NCBI RefSeq assembly: GCF_002887595.1
Contig: NZ_PEBU01000005.1
Coordinates: forward strand, 182,648 to 246,647
Direction of reading: 5' to 3'
Length of the DNA stretch: 64,000 bases
Origin: Bowmanella denitrificans
GTDB taxonomy: Bacteria; Pseudomonadota; Gammaproteobacteria; Enterobacterales; Alteromonadaceae
Shown: positions 8,787-18,491 of the stretch, piece after piece
Numbering within the stretch: position 1 is the stretch's first letter
Layout: every line of letters begins with the position of its first letter
Notes under the pieces: generated by a model
What the model was told of the DNA's origin: nothing
Database searches by the model: none
Seen by the model: only the letters and a program-made list of their open reading frames with translations
Position numbers and translations under genes: made by a program

Positions 8787-9839
8787 TTAAAGTGCCACAC
8801 GACCACCACCCAATAAGCCACGGTAAAAGTTTTGTCCTTCCACCAGCAGAATTTCGCCGCTTTCACCACCTTTGATACCGCTGTCGATGGCGATAACGTC
8901 ACCGTTATACAGAGCGCGGATATGTTTCTGGGTGGTATGGCCGACTAAGATATGGGCAACACCGAAATGTTGTTTCAGTAAGTCGATATCCTGCTGCGAG
9001 GCCTGCGGGTCTTTAAAATAGCCGCGATACCAGATGGGTCCGTTGGTTTTATGCAGATAGCGGGCGAAACCTTGTCTTGGCTGGTCCTGATCTTCCACCA
9101 GTTGGCCGGTAAACACCTGGTTGATGTCAGCCAGGGTACGCCCTTCCCTGGCCAGCTCTGGGTGCAGGCCACCATGCAAAAACAGCATATCGCCGATTTT
9201 AACCAGCACATTACGCGTGCGCAGCCATTGGCCCAATAAGGTGTCTTCGCCATAAAGCCTGGCAAAAGGCCGATTCAGTAGGTTAGCGACTTTTTCATAC
9301 TTTTCATGCAGGTAACGCAGATCGCCGTTAAGCACCATGGTTTCATGGTTGCCAAGCAGAAAATGCACCTTACCACCGGCTGCCTGGGCCTGTTGTTGTA
9401 ACTGATAAATCAGCCACAACGCTTCGGTTTGCTTAGGGCCGCGGTCAAATACATCACCGCTGATCACCAGCCCCCCTTCGCCAAACAGCCAGTTACCCTG
9501 GGCATCCATAATCTGATGCGCAACTAGCAGGCGTTTAAACAGGTCAAACTGGCCGTGAATATCACTGATGACCGCCAGTTTTTCCGCCGCTGGATAGGTT
9601 ACGTCGGGCCGCGATGCTGGCAATGGGCTAAGCTGGGCCGCCTGGCCGCATTTTTCAATGGACATGTCCTGCACCGGGGGCGGGAATCGGTAACTTTTTC
9701 GTTGCCCCTGGCACACCCATAGGGCTTCCCACTGGTTCACCTGCATTTGCACATAAGGGCCGTCCGTCAAGGTATCGTCACTGACCAAATCCGAACAACC
9801 AACCAACAGCAAAACAAGCAACAGCACTTTGCAATTCAT
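8787..9839 (-). CDS. Shewanella-type (Shelph) PPP metallophosphatase lipoprotein
   Basis: A 350-residue calcineurin-like phosphatase. Metal and catalytic motifs are in the usual order: SDIHGQFD (about 92-99), GDVFDRGP (about 125-132), LLGNHETM (about 161-168), HGGLHPE and VGHTT. The GNHE motif followed by NGDLRYLHEKY and QWLRTRNV is characteristic of the bacterial Shelph group of PPP phosphatases, which act on phospho-Ser/Thr/Tyr or small phosphoesters. The N-terminus MNCKVLLLVLLLVGCSD carries a lipobox (LVGC), so the enzyme should be a periplasmic lipoprotein. It sits alone between the RHS operon and the first TonB-receptor gene, with a stem-loop upstream. The family assignment is firm; the substrate is unknown. 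Confidence 0.85.
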   Translation of the reverse strand: MNCKVLLLVLLLVGCSDLVSDDTLTDGPYVQMQVNQWEALWVCQGQRKSYRFPPPVQDMSIEKCGQAAQLSPLPASRPDVTYPAAEKLAVISDIHGQFDLFKRLLVAHQIMDAQGNWLFGEGGLVISGDVFDRGPKQTEALWLIYQLQQQAQAAGGKVHFLLGNHETMVLNGDLRYLHEKYEKVANLLNRPFARLYGEDTLLGQWLRTRNVLVKIGDMLFLHGGLHPELAREGRTLADINQVFTGQLVEDQDQPRQGFARYLHKTNGPIWYRGYFKDPQASQQDIDLLKQHFGVAHILVGHTTQKHIRALYNGDVIAIDSGIKGGESGEILLVEGQNFYRGLLGGGRVAL

Positions 9840-9864
9840 ACTGACTCCAATTGCAATGAATTCA

Positions 9865-9888
9865 GGGTCGGCAGTTTCCTGCCGACCC
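9865..9888 (-). terminator. Stem-loop downstream of the first TonB receptor
   Basis: GGGTCGGCAG (9865-9874) and CTGCCGACCC (9879-9888) form a perfect 10-bp GC-rich stem with a TTTC loop between the receptor stop and the phosphatase start. There is no T-tract on the minus strand, so it may end or only attenuate transcription into the phosphatase gene. Confidence 0.5.
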
Positions 9889-9894
9889 GCCAGA

Positions 9895-12882
9895 TTAGAA
9901 CTTCAGCTCAGCGCCGGCATAAACAAAACGACCGATACCACCACCATAGGCACTGGCAAAGTTGCCGGTTCCGGACTCATACAGGTCGCCGGTATTGGCA
10001 ACAAAGGGCCCCTGGTTATCGAACAGGTTCCTAACCCCGGCGTACAAACGCAGGTCGGTACTGTTGTCAAATTCCAGGTCGTAGGATACCGAGATGTCGT
10101 GGCGCACATAGCTGCCGTAATACAGATACATGGGCACCTCGGGATTGGCGATGGCGTCAGGATCGCCCGCATCTAACTTAGCCTGATTGTCGGCTTGCAG
10201 TTTTTCCCAGGCGTCCACCCGCTCATGCGAGTCGACTATGGCACTCTTGAACTTAGTGCTCCAACGCACCCGCCAGTCCTGCCAACGCCAGGTGATAGAC
10301 CCTGTTGCTGCATCGTCAAAGATGCCACTGTATAGCTCCCCTTTGTAATTCAGGGTTTCCAGCCCATCGTTGCCTTCAAAGGTTTTGGAGTGCTCGATAA
10401 CATGGGTCATATCGGCCTTAAACTTCAGACTGCCCCAGTCGCCGAGGTCATACTGGTAAGCAAGCGCCACGTCATAACCGCGGGTACGTACCTCAGAAAG
10501 GTTAAATACCCGTTGCATCACCTGCATCAACTGGCCTTCACTGTCACGACTGATATCACCGCAGAAGGTATTGTCCTGACCATAAGCCAGTGACGAGTTG
10601 TAGCATTGCTCCAGGATTTTCTGATTGTCGATTTCTTCAATGGCATCCTGGATCTCGATATCGTAGTAGTCCACCGCCAGTTGCAACCCCGGTGCAAACG
10701 CAGGGGCCATGCTGATCCCGAAGGTGTATGTGTCAGCCGTTTCTTCTTTCAGATTTTCATTACCGGCATTGGGTGAATAACCCGAGTTTTCATCTTCGAA
10801 TTCACCGTATAAAGCAATGGCATTGGCAATGCCGGGGTCCAACCGACAGTTGTCATGACCTGCTTCGGTAGAGGTTGCAGTAGTGCCGTCACAAATATCG
10901 GCAAAGCTGTCATAGTCACCACGAGGGGGCGACAACAATTCGGTAATATTGGGAGCACGCTGGGCTCTGGCGTAGTTGGCACGCAACATATAGCCGTCCA
11001 TGGGCTCCCACATCAGTCCGGCCCGGTAGCTGGCCATCAGGTCAATATTTTTGTGACTGTAATCAGCCAAACGCAGAGACAAGTCGGCAGATAAGCGCTT
11101 GGCCAGTGGTGCATCTTTTAACAACGGCACATTCGCTTCGGCAAAGGCTTCCCACACATCAATGTCACCGGCAAAACTCGGTACCAGATTAAAGGTAATA
11201 CCGCCGTATCTGTGTCCTTCGCTGGTATCCAGGTCCTGCTTATCTTTACGATATTCCACACCAAAGGCGGTGGATACCATGCCGGCCGGCAATTCGAACA
11301 AGTCACCACTCATATAGCCCAGCACATTAAACTGGCTGATATTGGTGGTAATAGTGGGGTTGGCACGAATATAGTCGGCGGCTTCGGGGCTAATACTGCC
11401 ATAACCGAAGATGTTGACCGGCACACAACCTTCAGCCCTGGCATCCGCGTCGGCACATTGAATAGTGCTGCCGTCCTCAGCGTATTCGGCATCCAGCGCC
11501 TGACGCAGCTTCAGAATATTCAATTCATTGCGGCGTAGTTGTTGCTGCTTAAACTTGCCATAGCCTACCGACAGATCCCAGTCCCAGTTACCGTCAAACG
11601 CGGTGCCTTGCAGGCCCGCCCAGGTACGCAGGGTTTCCCGTTCGTTGTCGGTGATCACATTGCCCAATTCCACAAACAGCCGGTCCCAACTCACACTGCT
11701 ACCCGCAGTCGCGGCAATTTCGGCAGGCACAAAGGGGTTATCGGGAGAAATACTGCCCGCTGCCTGTTCTGACGCTTCGCCGGTAATTGGGTCGATCACC
11801 AGTTCGGTGTCGTTGTAGTCCTGCCCTTCCGGGTCCTTAATGTTCAGCGACTGGTTATTGCTGTATTGCACCTGGAAATTGGCCCGCACATCGTCGGTCA
11901 GGTCGTAGTTCACTTTAAACGCGGCAGCTACTCGGTCACTGGGAACTTTCAGGCGTTCGTATATCGACAGATTGGCGCCGTCACGCTCTTCAACGAAGCC
12001 TTCGGTCAGGCCATTCTGCGGATGGTAAAACCAGTCGTCGCCTTCAAAGGTACCGCCAGCGGTATTGTCGCTGCGCTCCCGCCAGTCATCCATACTGATG
12101 TCGCGCATGCACTGGTCACCATCAATAGTGTTGTTGGCGTTACACATTTTTTCGGTATCGTAATCGAAGCTGGATTCATACTTAGCCCGCTCCCGGTCGC
12201 CCCAGGCCAGACCAAATTGTCTGTCCCAGGTTGCGCCAACATACAGATAGCCGCGACCATCCTGAAAATCAGCGCCGTAGCCCGCATCCAGAGTGAATTC
12301 CTTGCCGCCCCCTTCCGGGGTATAACCACGACGGGCATCCAGTTCAAAGCCGGTTTTGTTATTGCGGGTAATAATATTCACCACCCCGGCAATGGCGTCA
12401 GAGCCATAGATAGCGGATGCACCACCACTGATGATTTCAACCTTTTCCACCATGGCGCTGGGAATGGTGCTAAGGCTGACGTAGTTACCACTGTAACTGT
12501 TCGAAACCACCCGTCTGCCATCAATCAGCGTTAGAGTACGGTCGGTGCCAAGGTTGCGCAGATCAATGGTAGACAGGCCGGTGTTCTGCACACTGGATTG
12601 AGAATTGGTGTTACTGACACCTTCGGCAATGGCCGGTATTTCTTCCACCAGAATTTCTGACAGTTCACCCAGGCCGGTATCCATAATAGCGTCCTGGTCA
12701 AGACTGACGATGGGCGTGGCAAAAGAAAAGCTGTCGCGCTTGATACGCGAGCCGGTGACAGAGATACGCTCGGCGTCTCCGACCTGCGGCGCGCTCTGGG
12801 TTTCTTCCTGCTGCTGAGCCATTGCCGGTAAACTTCCCAGCAGTATGGTCTGTATAGCCAGGGTCAGGATGGTCTTATGCAT
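9895..12882 (-). CDS. TonB-dependent outer-membrane receptor, paralogue 1
   Basis: About 995 residues. I place the start at the ATG at 12882 because the signal peptide MHKTILTLAIQTILLGSLPAMA begins there; an upstream in-frame ATG at 12915 would add an 11-residue lead unlike the paralogue. The plug follows (ERISVTGSRIKRDSFSFATP, then DLRNLGTDRTLTLIDGRR and SGGASAIYGSDAIAGVVNIIT), then a 22-strand-type barrel ending in aromatic Phe (AGAELKF). It is closely similar throughout to the receptor at 15480-18491. It is divergent from a membrane winged-helix regulator and carries a tandem 11-bp box about 145 bp upstream of its start. Receptors of this style usually import peptides or oligosaccharides through TonB. 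A peptide ligand is inferred from the nearby M16 protease that shares the box. Confidence 0.93.
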   Translation of the reverse strand: MHKTILTLAIQTILLGSLPAMAQQQEETQSAPQVGDAERISVTGSRIKRDSFSFATPIVSLDQDAIMDTGLGELSEILVEEIPAIAEGVSNTNSQSSVQNTGLSTIDLRNLGTDRTLTLIDGRRVVSNSYSGNYVSLSTIPSAMVEKVEIISGGASAIYGSDAIAGVVNIITRNNKTGFELDARRGYTPEGGGKEFTLDAGYGADFQDGRGYLYVGATWDRQFGLAWGDRERAKYESSFDYDTEKMCNANNTIDGDQCMRDISMDDWRERSDNTAGGTFEGDDWFYHPQNGLTEGFVEERDGANLSIYERLKVPSDRVAAAFKVNYDLTDDVRANFQVQYSNNQSLNIKDPEGQDYNDTELVIDPITGEASEQAAGSISPDNPFVPAEIAATAGSSVSWDRLFVELGNVITDNERETLRTWAGLQGTAFDGNWDWDLSVGYGKFKQQQLRRNELNILKLRQALDAEYAEDGSTIQCADADARAEGCVPVNIFGYGSISPEAADYIRANPTITTNISQFNVLGYMSGDLFELPAGMVSTAFGVEYRKDKQDLDTSEGHRYGGITFNLVPSFAGDIDVWEAFAEANVPLLKDAPLAKRLSADLSLRLADYSHKNIDLMASYRAGLMWEPMDGYMLRANYARAQRAPNITELLSPPRGDYDSFADICDGTTATSTEAGHDNCRLDPGIANAIALYGEFEDENSGYSPNAGNENLKEETADTYTFGISMAPAFAPGLQLAVDYYDIEIQDAIEEIDNQKILEQCYNSSLAYGQDNTFCGDISRDSEGQLMQVMQRVFNLSEVRTRGYDVALAYQYDLGDWGSLKFKADMTHVIEHSKTFEGNDGLETLNYKGELYSGIFDDAATGSITWRWQDWRVRWSTKFKSAIVDSHERVDAWEKLQADNQAKLDAGDPDAIANPEVPMYLYYGSYVRHDISVSYDLEFDNSTDLRLYAGVRNLFDNQGPFVANTGDLYESGTGNFASAYGGGIGRFVYAGAELKF

Positions 12883-13207
12883 TTTTCTGGTCCCATGATG
12901 TGTGAATGTGTTCAACTTGTTGCGTCAGGCAAAGATGCTTAGCAATATCTCTTGCCTGACACCGTTTTAGTTGCCGATGGAATTTCGCACAATCTGGCCA
13001 GGCTCGTTTTTGCCTCTGCTATCTGGTTTTTACCTCTTTTTAATCTCTTTCATAAATAAATGCATATTTATCAAATAGTTAAACATACCACTGTAACTTT
13101 TGCTAACCGCACTATGTATTGAGGATGATTGATGATCCCAGGCCCTTTGGTTAGAGTGGTGTTATTGCCATTCAACCCGTTACGCCAGAAAAACAGGCCT
13201 GATATCC
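12883..13207. other. Divergent intergenic region, receptor 1 / regulator 1
   Basis: No gene is visible. It holds the tandem 11-bp box at 13027-13048 and an AT-rich tract beyond it (about 13049-13100) that likely contains promoter elements. A further TGCCTCT-like half-site lies just left of the box near 13010. Confidence 0.6.
13027..13048 (-). promoter_or_regulatory. Tandem 11-bp direct-repeat box upstream of receptor 1
   Basis: TTTTTACCTCT (13027-13037) is followed directly by TTTTAATCTCT (13038-13048). On the minus strand this reads as two near-identical AGAG(A/G)TNAAA units with an 11-bp pitch, the geometry of OmpR/PhoB-type winged-helix sites. The same box recurs at 18626-18647 and 23685-23706, so it is the best candidate operator for the adjacent CadC-like regulators. 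Confidence 0.65.
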
Positions 13208-15301
13208 ATGCGAAATTCTTTCCAACTGGGCAACTGCCGGGTGGTGCCCAGCGAGTGTGCTGTGTATTTCAATAATGGAGAAAAACAAAACCTGCAGCCC
13301 AAACTGATTGAGGTGCTGATTTACCTGGCCGACGCTCACCCGGCGGTGGTATCCAGACAGGAGCTGATTGACAAAGTCTGGCAGGGTAATACCTATGTGG
13401 GGGAAAATGCCCTCAACAATGTGATCTGGAATCTGCGCCAAATCTTCAAAGAGGGTATGCAGGATGAGGTGATAGAAACCTTGCGCAAAACCGGCTATCG
13501 GCTGCTCATTGCGCCAGATAGTCTGTCATCACCATCCTCACCGGCAGAGCACACCACCAGACCATCTGCCCGCCGCTTATGGCCATGGCTGGCCGCCGCT
13601 GTGCTGGTTATTTTGTTTATTAGCAGCTTCGGGCTATTGAATCACAGCCAGCAAACATCCCAGCGCAGCATCCAGGCGCTGACCACTGAACCGGGACTGG
13701 AGCTGTTCCCTTCCCCTTCGGCTGATGGTCGTTATCTGGTGTATAAATGGGTGAGCGCCGACGGCCAGGTGGACCTGTTTAAACGTGACCTGCTGCAACC
13801 CGGACTGGCCGCCGTGCGTTTAACTTATGATCAGGCTTCTGAAGGCCATTCGGTATGGAGCCATGATAGCCGCTTTTTGTATTTCAGCCGCAAGGACCGC
13901 AGTAAAGCCCAATGTGATATTGTGCGAATGGACATGCAGAACTACGAGGAAGTCTTTGTTACCCATTGCCCCATAGGCGGCGGCTACTATTACATTGATA
14001 TCTCCCCTGACGATAAAACCCTGGCGTTCTACGGCTCCGACCCGGACGCAGAGCAATCTGGCGTGTATTTTCTGGATCTGCAGGATAAAAATGCCAGCCC
14101 CGTGCGTTTTTCCTGCGCCAGACACTGTGGATACAAAGATCGCGATATGGCGTTTTCGCCCGACGGTAAGCACCTGGCCCTGACCCGCAGAGTCAATGAA
14201 TTTAACGAAAACATCTATCTGGTCAGGTTGTCAGATCAGTCCACCCGGCAGTTAACCCAAGGTGAGGAAGATATTGTCGGGCTGACCTGGCACCCTGATG
14301 GCCAACGCTTGGTATACGCGGTACAACGTGCAGATGTGCGCAGCGGCTTTATGCTGGATTTGCGCACTCAGCGCCAGTATCCGCTGGAAATAGAAGGCCT
14401 GAGTTATCCATTCTTTGCCCGCAACCAGCCCTGGCTGTTCTTTCAGCACCGCAGTGAACAATACCAGATAGCATCAGTGCAGGTTGACGCCCAAATCAGC
14501 AGTGCCCCCTACCCGGTTTTGCAGTCCGTATACAATCATAAGTATCCGGACTATTCAGCAACAACCAATCAGCTTGCCTTTATTTCCAACGAAACCGGCC
14601 ATTATGAGGTTTGGGTGTCTGATGCGTTTGGTAACAACAGGCGGCAACTGACCCATTTGAAACGCAACAGCCGTTATCCCACCTGGTCACACAACGGCCA
14701 GCGCATTGCGTTTCTGGCCACAGACGATGATGGCAAAGGCGATCGCATTTACCAGGTGGATGTGGCCACTAAACGCATTTCGGCACTGGACAGCCCTTTT
14801 GAGGGCCACAATCGACCAACCTGGACCTTGGATGACCAAGGCATTATTTCCGCCGTATTCAATCAGGACCACACCGATATCTATCTGTTCAGACAGGATG
14901 GCAGTGTTCCGCAGCGCCTGACCTTTAACGGCGGCGAATACGGCATAATGCAGGACAATGACAAACTGATTTACAGCGTGCAGCGCAAAGGATTATGGCA
15001 AACCGATATTCACAGCGGGCAAACCAGGCAATTGCTGGAAGAACAGCATTTCCGTAATCCCTATAGCTGGACCTTGTCTGAGCAAGGTGTGTATTTTATG
15101 CAGGCCAACAATCAGCATCAGCAACTCAGGCATTACGACTTAGCCAACGGACAAAACCTTGTGCTGCTGCAGATCCCAAGTGCCAGTGTCGAATCGGACA
15201 GCCCGCTGACTTATGATGCCAACCACGCCAGACTGCTGTTTACCGAGACGGAGTTTCCCCAATCCGACATCAAAATGCTTAAGGACCCGTTGTTTCAATA
15301 A
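13208..15301 (+). CDS. CadC-like transmembrane winged-helix regulator with PD40 sensor, paralogue 1
   Basis: 697 residues. Residues 1-102 form an OmpR/CadC-type winged helix (LQPKLIEVLIYLADAHPAVVSRQEL, then NNVIWNLRQIFKEG and the wing KTGYRLL). A linker and one membrane segment at about 125-145 (WPWLAAAVLVILFISSFGLL) follow. Residues about 160-690 form a periplasmic TolB/PD40-type beta-propeller with repeats such as FSPDGKHLAL (around 318), WHPDGQRLVY and WSHNGQRIAFL. This is the ToxR/CadC layout: DNA-binding domain inside, sensor outside, signalling through one membrane span without a kinase. It is divergent from receptor 1 and very similar to the protein at 18802-20898. It probably senses the imported substrate or envelope state and controls genes with the tandem 11-bp box. 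The signal is unknown. Confidence 0.88.
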   Translation: MRNSFQLGNCRVVPSECAVYFNNGEKQNLQPKLIEVLIYLADAHPAVVSRQELIDKVWQGNTYVGENALNNVIWNLRQIFKEGMQDEVIETLRKTGYRLLIAPDSLSSPSSPAEHTTRPSARRLWPWLAAAVLVILFISSFGLLNHSQQTSQRSIQALTTEPGLELFPSPSADGRYLVYKWVSADGQVDLFKRDLLQPGLAAVRLTYDQASEGHSVWSHDSRFLYFSRKDRSKAQCDIVRMDMQNYEEVFVTHCPIGGGYYYIDISPDDKTLAFYGSDPDAEQSGVYFLDLQDKNASPVRFSCARHCGYKDRDMAFSPDGKHLALTRRVNEFNENIYLVRLSDQSTRQLTQGEEDIVGLTWHPDGQRLVYAVQRADVRSGFMLDLRTQRQYPLEIEGLSYPFFARNQPWLFFQHRSEQYQIASVQVDAQISSAPYPVLQSVYNHKYPDYSATTNQLAFISNETGHYEVWVSDAFGNNRRQLTHLKRNSRYPTWSHNGQRIAFLATDDDGKGDRIYQVDVATKRISALDSPFEGHNRPTWTLDDQGIISAVFNQDHTDIYLFRQDGSVPQRLTFNGGEYGIMQDNDKLIYSVQRKGLWQTDIHSGQTRQLLEEQHFRNPYSWTLSEQGVYFMQANNQHQQLRHYDLANGQNLVLLQIPSASVESDSPLTYDANHARLLFTETEFPQSDIKMLKDPLFQ

Positions 15302-15323
15302 TTGACTGCATGGCTATTTCAGC

Positions 15324-15440
15324 CCGTCCATCCCTGGACATCGCCGACGAGTGCTCCTGCTACGTCGGCATACCGTCCATCCCTGGACATCGCCGACGAG
15401 TGCTCCTGCTACGTCGGCATACCGTCCATCCCTGGACATA
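15324..15440. repeat. 49-bp tandem repeat, 2.4 copies
   Basis: Two identical 49-bp units at 15324-15372 and 15373-15421 begin CCGTCCATCCCTGGACAT and end TACGTCGGCATA, followed by a 19-bp partial copy at 15422-15440 that runs into the terminator. CGTCCATCC(C)TG(G/A)ACATCGCCG also occurs in the array at 29671-29841. There are no unique spacers, so this is not CRISPR. Confidence 0.85.
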
Positions 15441-15444
15441 AAAA

Positions 15445-15462
15445 AGGGCGCAAACGCGCCCT
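15445..15462 (-). terminator. Intrinsic terminator of receptor 2, possibly bidirectional
   Basis: AGGGCGC (15445-15451), loop AAAC, GCGCCCT (15456-15462). On the minus strand the stem is followed by six T residues, fitting termination of the receptor gene that stops at 15480. On the plus strand an ATTATTA tract follows, so it may also end the regulator 1 transcript. Confidence 0.75.
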
Positions 15463-15479
15463 ATTATTAGATCAGGTTG

Positions 15480-18400
15480 TTAGAACCGAATTTCGGCCCC
15501 CAGGTAAGCGAAGCGACCGACACCGCCGTCGTATTCACCTTCGTAGTTACCATCACCGGTTTCTACAATATCGCCGGTGTTAGGAACAAAGGCACTTTCT
15601 TTGTCAAACACGTTGCGCACGCCACCGTAAAGCTTCAGATCCATGCCACCGTCCAGTTCCAGATTGTAGGATACAGACAAGTCATGGGTGATGTAGGAGC
15701 CATAGAACAGATACATGGGCGTTTCAGGATTGGCAATACCGCCTGTGCCCGCGTCCAGTTTGGCCTGATTTTCTGCTTTAAGTAGTTCCCAGTCCTCAAC
15801 CCGGCCGTGATCATCGACCACTGATCCTTTGTACTTGGTTTTCCAGCGAATACGCAGGTCATCATAACGCCAGGTCACCGAGGCTGTAGCGCGGTCGGTA
15901 AACACGCCACTGCTAAGCTCGCCGTTGTAGTTTAGGGTTTCCAGACCATCGTTACCCTCATAGGTAACCGAACGCTCAATCACATGGGTGAAGTTCAGGT
16001 TGAATGACAACGCCCCTAGATCGTCCAGGTCATATTTGTATGCCATGGAGATGTCGTAGCCTCTGGCAGTTTCTTCTGCCAGGTTGAACTGGCGCTGAAT
16101 CAACTGGGTGATATTCCCTTCTGAGTCACGGGTAATTTCACCACAGAAAGCGTTACCTTCACCAAAAGGCACGGAAGAGTCATAACACTCTTTAAGGATC
16201 TCTTCATTGCCGATGGAGGTAATGGCATCCTTAATGGTGATGTCGTAGTAATCCAGAGCAATATTGAAATTCTCAATAAAGCTCGGTGCGGCTGTAATCC
16301 CCAGGGTGTAGGTATCTGCGGTTTCTTCTTTCAGATTTTCATTACCGGCATTGGGTGAATAGCCGGTGTTACCGTCGGTAAACTCGCCGTACAGGTTAAT
16401 GGCATTGGCAATACCCGGTTCCTGGCGACAAGCTTCGTGGCCTGCGTCTGTGGAAGTTGCGGTTACGCCGTCACAAATATCAGAGTAGCTGTTGTAATCG
16501 CCTCTTGGTGGCGATACCAGCTCAGTGATGTTAGGCGCACGCTGGGCTCTGGCATAGTTGGCACGCACTGCATAACCTTCGGCCGGCTCCCACATCAGAC
16601 CGGCGCGATAGGATGACATAAGGTCAATGTTTTTCTGGCTGTAGTCAGCCAGGCGCAAGGACAGGTCTAAATCCAATCGCTTGGCGGCTGGTGCATCTTT
16701 AAGCAGCGGTACTGTTGCCTCACCAAACGCCTCCCACACTTTAACTTCACCAGAGAATGGCGGTACATCGTTAAAGGTGATGGCCTCGCCACGCAAGGCA
16801 ACGTCGGTGTCCACTTTTTGCGTGTCGCGACGATATTCCACCCCAAAGGCCGCCGCGACCATACCGGCTGGCATTTCAAACAAATCACCGGCCATAAAAG
16901 CCTGTGCGTTGAACTGGGTAATGTCGGTATTAATATAAGGATTGGCACGAATATAGTCGGCCGCTTCCGGGGTAATGCTATTAATTCCAAAGATATTTAC
17001 TGGTACACACCCTGCAGCACGGGCCTGTTCATCCGCACATTGAATAGTAGTGCCGTCGGCGGCGTATTCCGCATCCAGGCCTAGCGCCAGCTTGGTAATG
17101 CTGATTTCGTTAAAACGGCGTTGCTCCTGCTTAAACTTGCCATAACCCACCGAAGCTTCCCAGTCCCACTGTCCATCAAACAACGTGCCCTGTAAACCGG
17201 CAGATGTGCGAATGGTGGTACGGGTATTCTCGGTAATAACGTTACCCACCTCGTCAAAACGGCGATCCCAGGTGACACTCTTGCCAGCCATTTCCGCTAT
17301 CACAGCGGGCACGAATGGATTGTCGGGGCTGATGGTGCCTGGCATGACTAACTCCGATGCACCAGTTAATGGATTAATACGCAACTCATCGTCGTTATAA
17401 TCCTGTCCTTCAGGTGAGTTGGTGCGGCCGGACTTGTTCTTAGCGTAATGTATCTGGAAAGTACCGCGCAGGTCATCGGTCAGGTCGTAATTTACTTTCA
17501 GGGCACTAGCCAGCTTGTCAACGGGGATCTTAAGAATGTCCCACTCGTAGGTATCATAGCCGTCACGCTCTTCTTTGAAATCTTCCCTGAGATTATTGTC
17601 GGCATCGTACCACCAGCTATTGCTTTCAAAACGACCACCAGAAATATCATTGCTGCGCTCACGCCAGTCATCCATGGTGATATCACGCATACACTGGTCG
17701 CCATCAATAGTATTGTTGGCGTTACACATTTTCTCTGCGTCGTAATCAAAGCTTGACTCATATTGCGATCTGTCACGGTCCCAGGCCAGTAAGCCAAACT
17801 GACGGTCCCAGGTAACGGCTGCATACAGATAACCGCGATCATCGGCAAAGCTGGCACCATAACCAGTATCGATAGTGAACTCACGGGCGCCGCCTTCGGT
17901 ACTTTCACCGCCGCGCACATCGATTTCAAACCCAGTCTTGTTGTTTTCGGTGATAATGTTGACCACCCCGGCAATCGCATCTGAACCATACACGGCAGAG
18001 GCACCACCGGTGATCACTTCGACACGGTCTACCATGGCAGCAGGAATAGTGGCCAGACTGATATAGTTACCGCTGTAGCTGTTAGACACTGCGCGGCGAC
18101 CGTCAATCAGTGTCAGGGTACGGTCGGTACCCAGGTCACGCAAATCAATAGTAGATAAGCCGGTGTTCTGCACACTGCCTTGGGAGTTGGTATTGCTGGA
18201 ACCGGCACTGATGGAGGGAATTTCATCCACCAGAATATCTGCCAGTTCACCAATGCCAGAATCTACCAGGTCATCCTTACCCATCATCATCATGGGCGTA
18301 GACATGGAAAAACTGTCACGTTTAATCCGTGAGCCGGTCACGGAAATCTTCTCGACTTCCTTAACTTGCTGTTCTTCAACCTGGGCGGCATTGCTGCTCT

Positions 18401-18491
18401 GGGTGGGGGTAACATCAACTTGTTGCGCCATGACCGAAGCGCTGCTAAAAACAGCGGCCTGGATGGCAAGGGTCAGGAGTTTCTTTTTCAT
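15480..18491 (-). CDS. TonB-dependent outer-membrane receptor, paralogue 2
   Basis: 1003 residues. Signal peptide MKKKLLTLAIQAAVFSSASVMA, then the plug (EKISVTGSRIKRDSFSMSTP, DLRDLGTDRTLTLIDGRR, SAVYGSDAIAGVVNIIT) and a barrel ending YLGAEIRF. Long runs match the receptor at 9895-12882 (CNANNTIDGDQCMRDI, DWRERS, ARAQRAPNITEL, SPNAGNENLKEETADTYT), so the two arose by duplication. The start follows a GGGAC element 10 bp upstream, as in paralogue 1. A tandem 11-bp box lies about 135 bp upstream, and the divergent neighbour is the second membrane winged-helix regulator. It differs from paralogue 1 mostly in putative extracellular loops, which suggests related but distinct ligands. Confidence 0.93.
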   Translation of the reverse strand: MKKKLLTLAIQAAVFSSASVMAQQVDVTPTQSSNAAQVEEQQVKEVEKISVTGSRIKRDSFSMSTPMMMMGKDDLVDSGIGELADILVDEIPSISAGSSNTNSQGSVQNTGLSTIDLRDLGTDRTLTLIDGRRAVSNSYSGNYISLATIPAAMVDRVEVITGGASAVYGSDAIAGVVNIITENNKTGFEIDVRGGESTEGGAREFTIDTGYGASFADDRGYLYAAVTWDRQFGLLAWDRDRSQYESSFDYDAEKMCNANNTIDGDQCMRDITMDDWRERSNDISGGRFESNSWWYDADNNLREDFKEERDGYDTYEWDILKIPVDKLASALKVNYDLTDDLRGTFQIHYAKNKSGRTNSPEGQDYNDDELRINPLTGASELVMPGTISPDNPFVPAVIAEMAGKSVTWDRRFDEVGNVITENTRTTIRTSAGLQGTLFDGQWDWEASVGYGKFKQEQRRFNEISITKLALGLDAEYAADGTTIQCADEQARAAGCVPVNIFGINSITPEAADYIRANPYINTDITQFNAQAFMAGDLFEMPAGMVAAAFGVEYRRDTQKVDTDVALRGEAITFNDVPPFSGEVKVWEAFGEATVPLLKDAPAAKRLDLDLSLRLADYSQKNIDLMSSYRAGLMWEPAEGYAVRANYARAQRAPNITELVSPPRGDYNSYSDICDGVTATSTDAGHEACRQEPGIANAINLYGEFTDGNTGYSPNAGNENLKEETADTYTLGITAAPSFIENFNIALDYYDITIKDAITSIGNEEILKECYDSSVPFGEGNAFCGEITRDSEGNITQLIQRQFNLAEETARGYDISMAYKYDLDDLGALSFNLNFTHVIERSVTYEGNDGLETLNYNGELSSGVFTDRATASVTWRYDDLRIRWKTKYKGSVVDDHGRVEDWELLKAENQAKLDAGTGGIANPETPMYLFYGSYITHDLSVSYNLELDGGMDLKLYGGVRNVFDKESAFVPNTGDIVETGDGNYEGEYDGGVGRFAYLGAEIRF

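Noticed and set aside
11866-12534. A 222-codon plus-strand ORF inside receptor 1
   Set aside because: It is antisense to well-conserved receptor sequence; similar long antisense frames occur in the paralogue because of codon bias.
15324-15440. Regular repeats resembling a CRISPR array
   Set aside because: The 49-bp units are back to back with no unique spacers, there is only a 2.4-copy array, and no cas gene is present.
15302-15583. A plus-strand ORF across the 49-bp repeat
   Set aside because: Its translation simply repeats with the DNA repeat, and it continues antisense into the receptor gene. No start site is supported.
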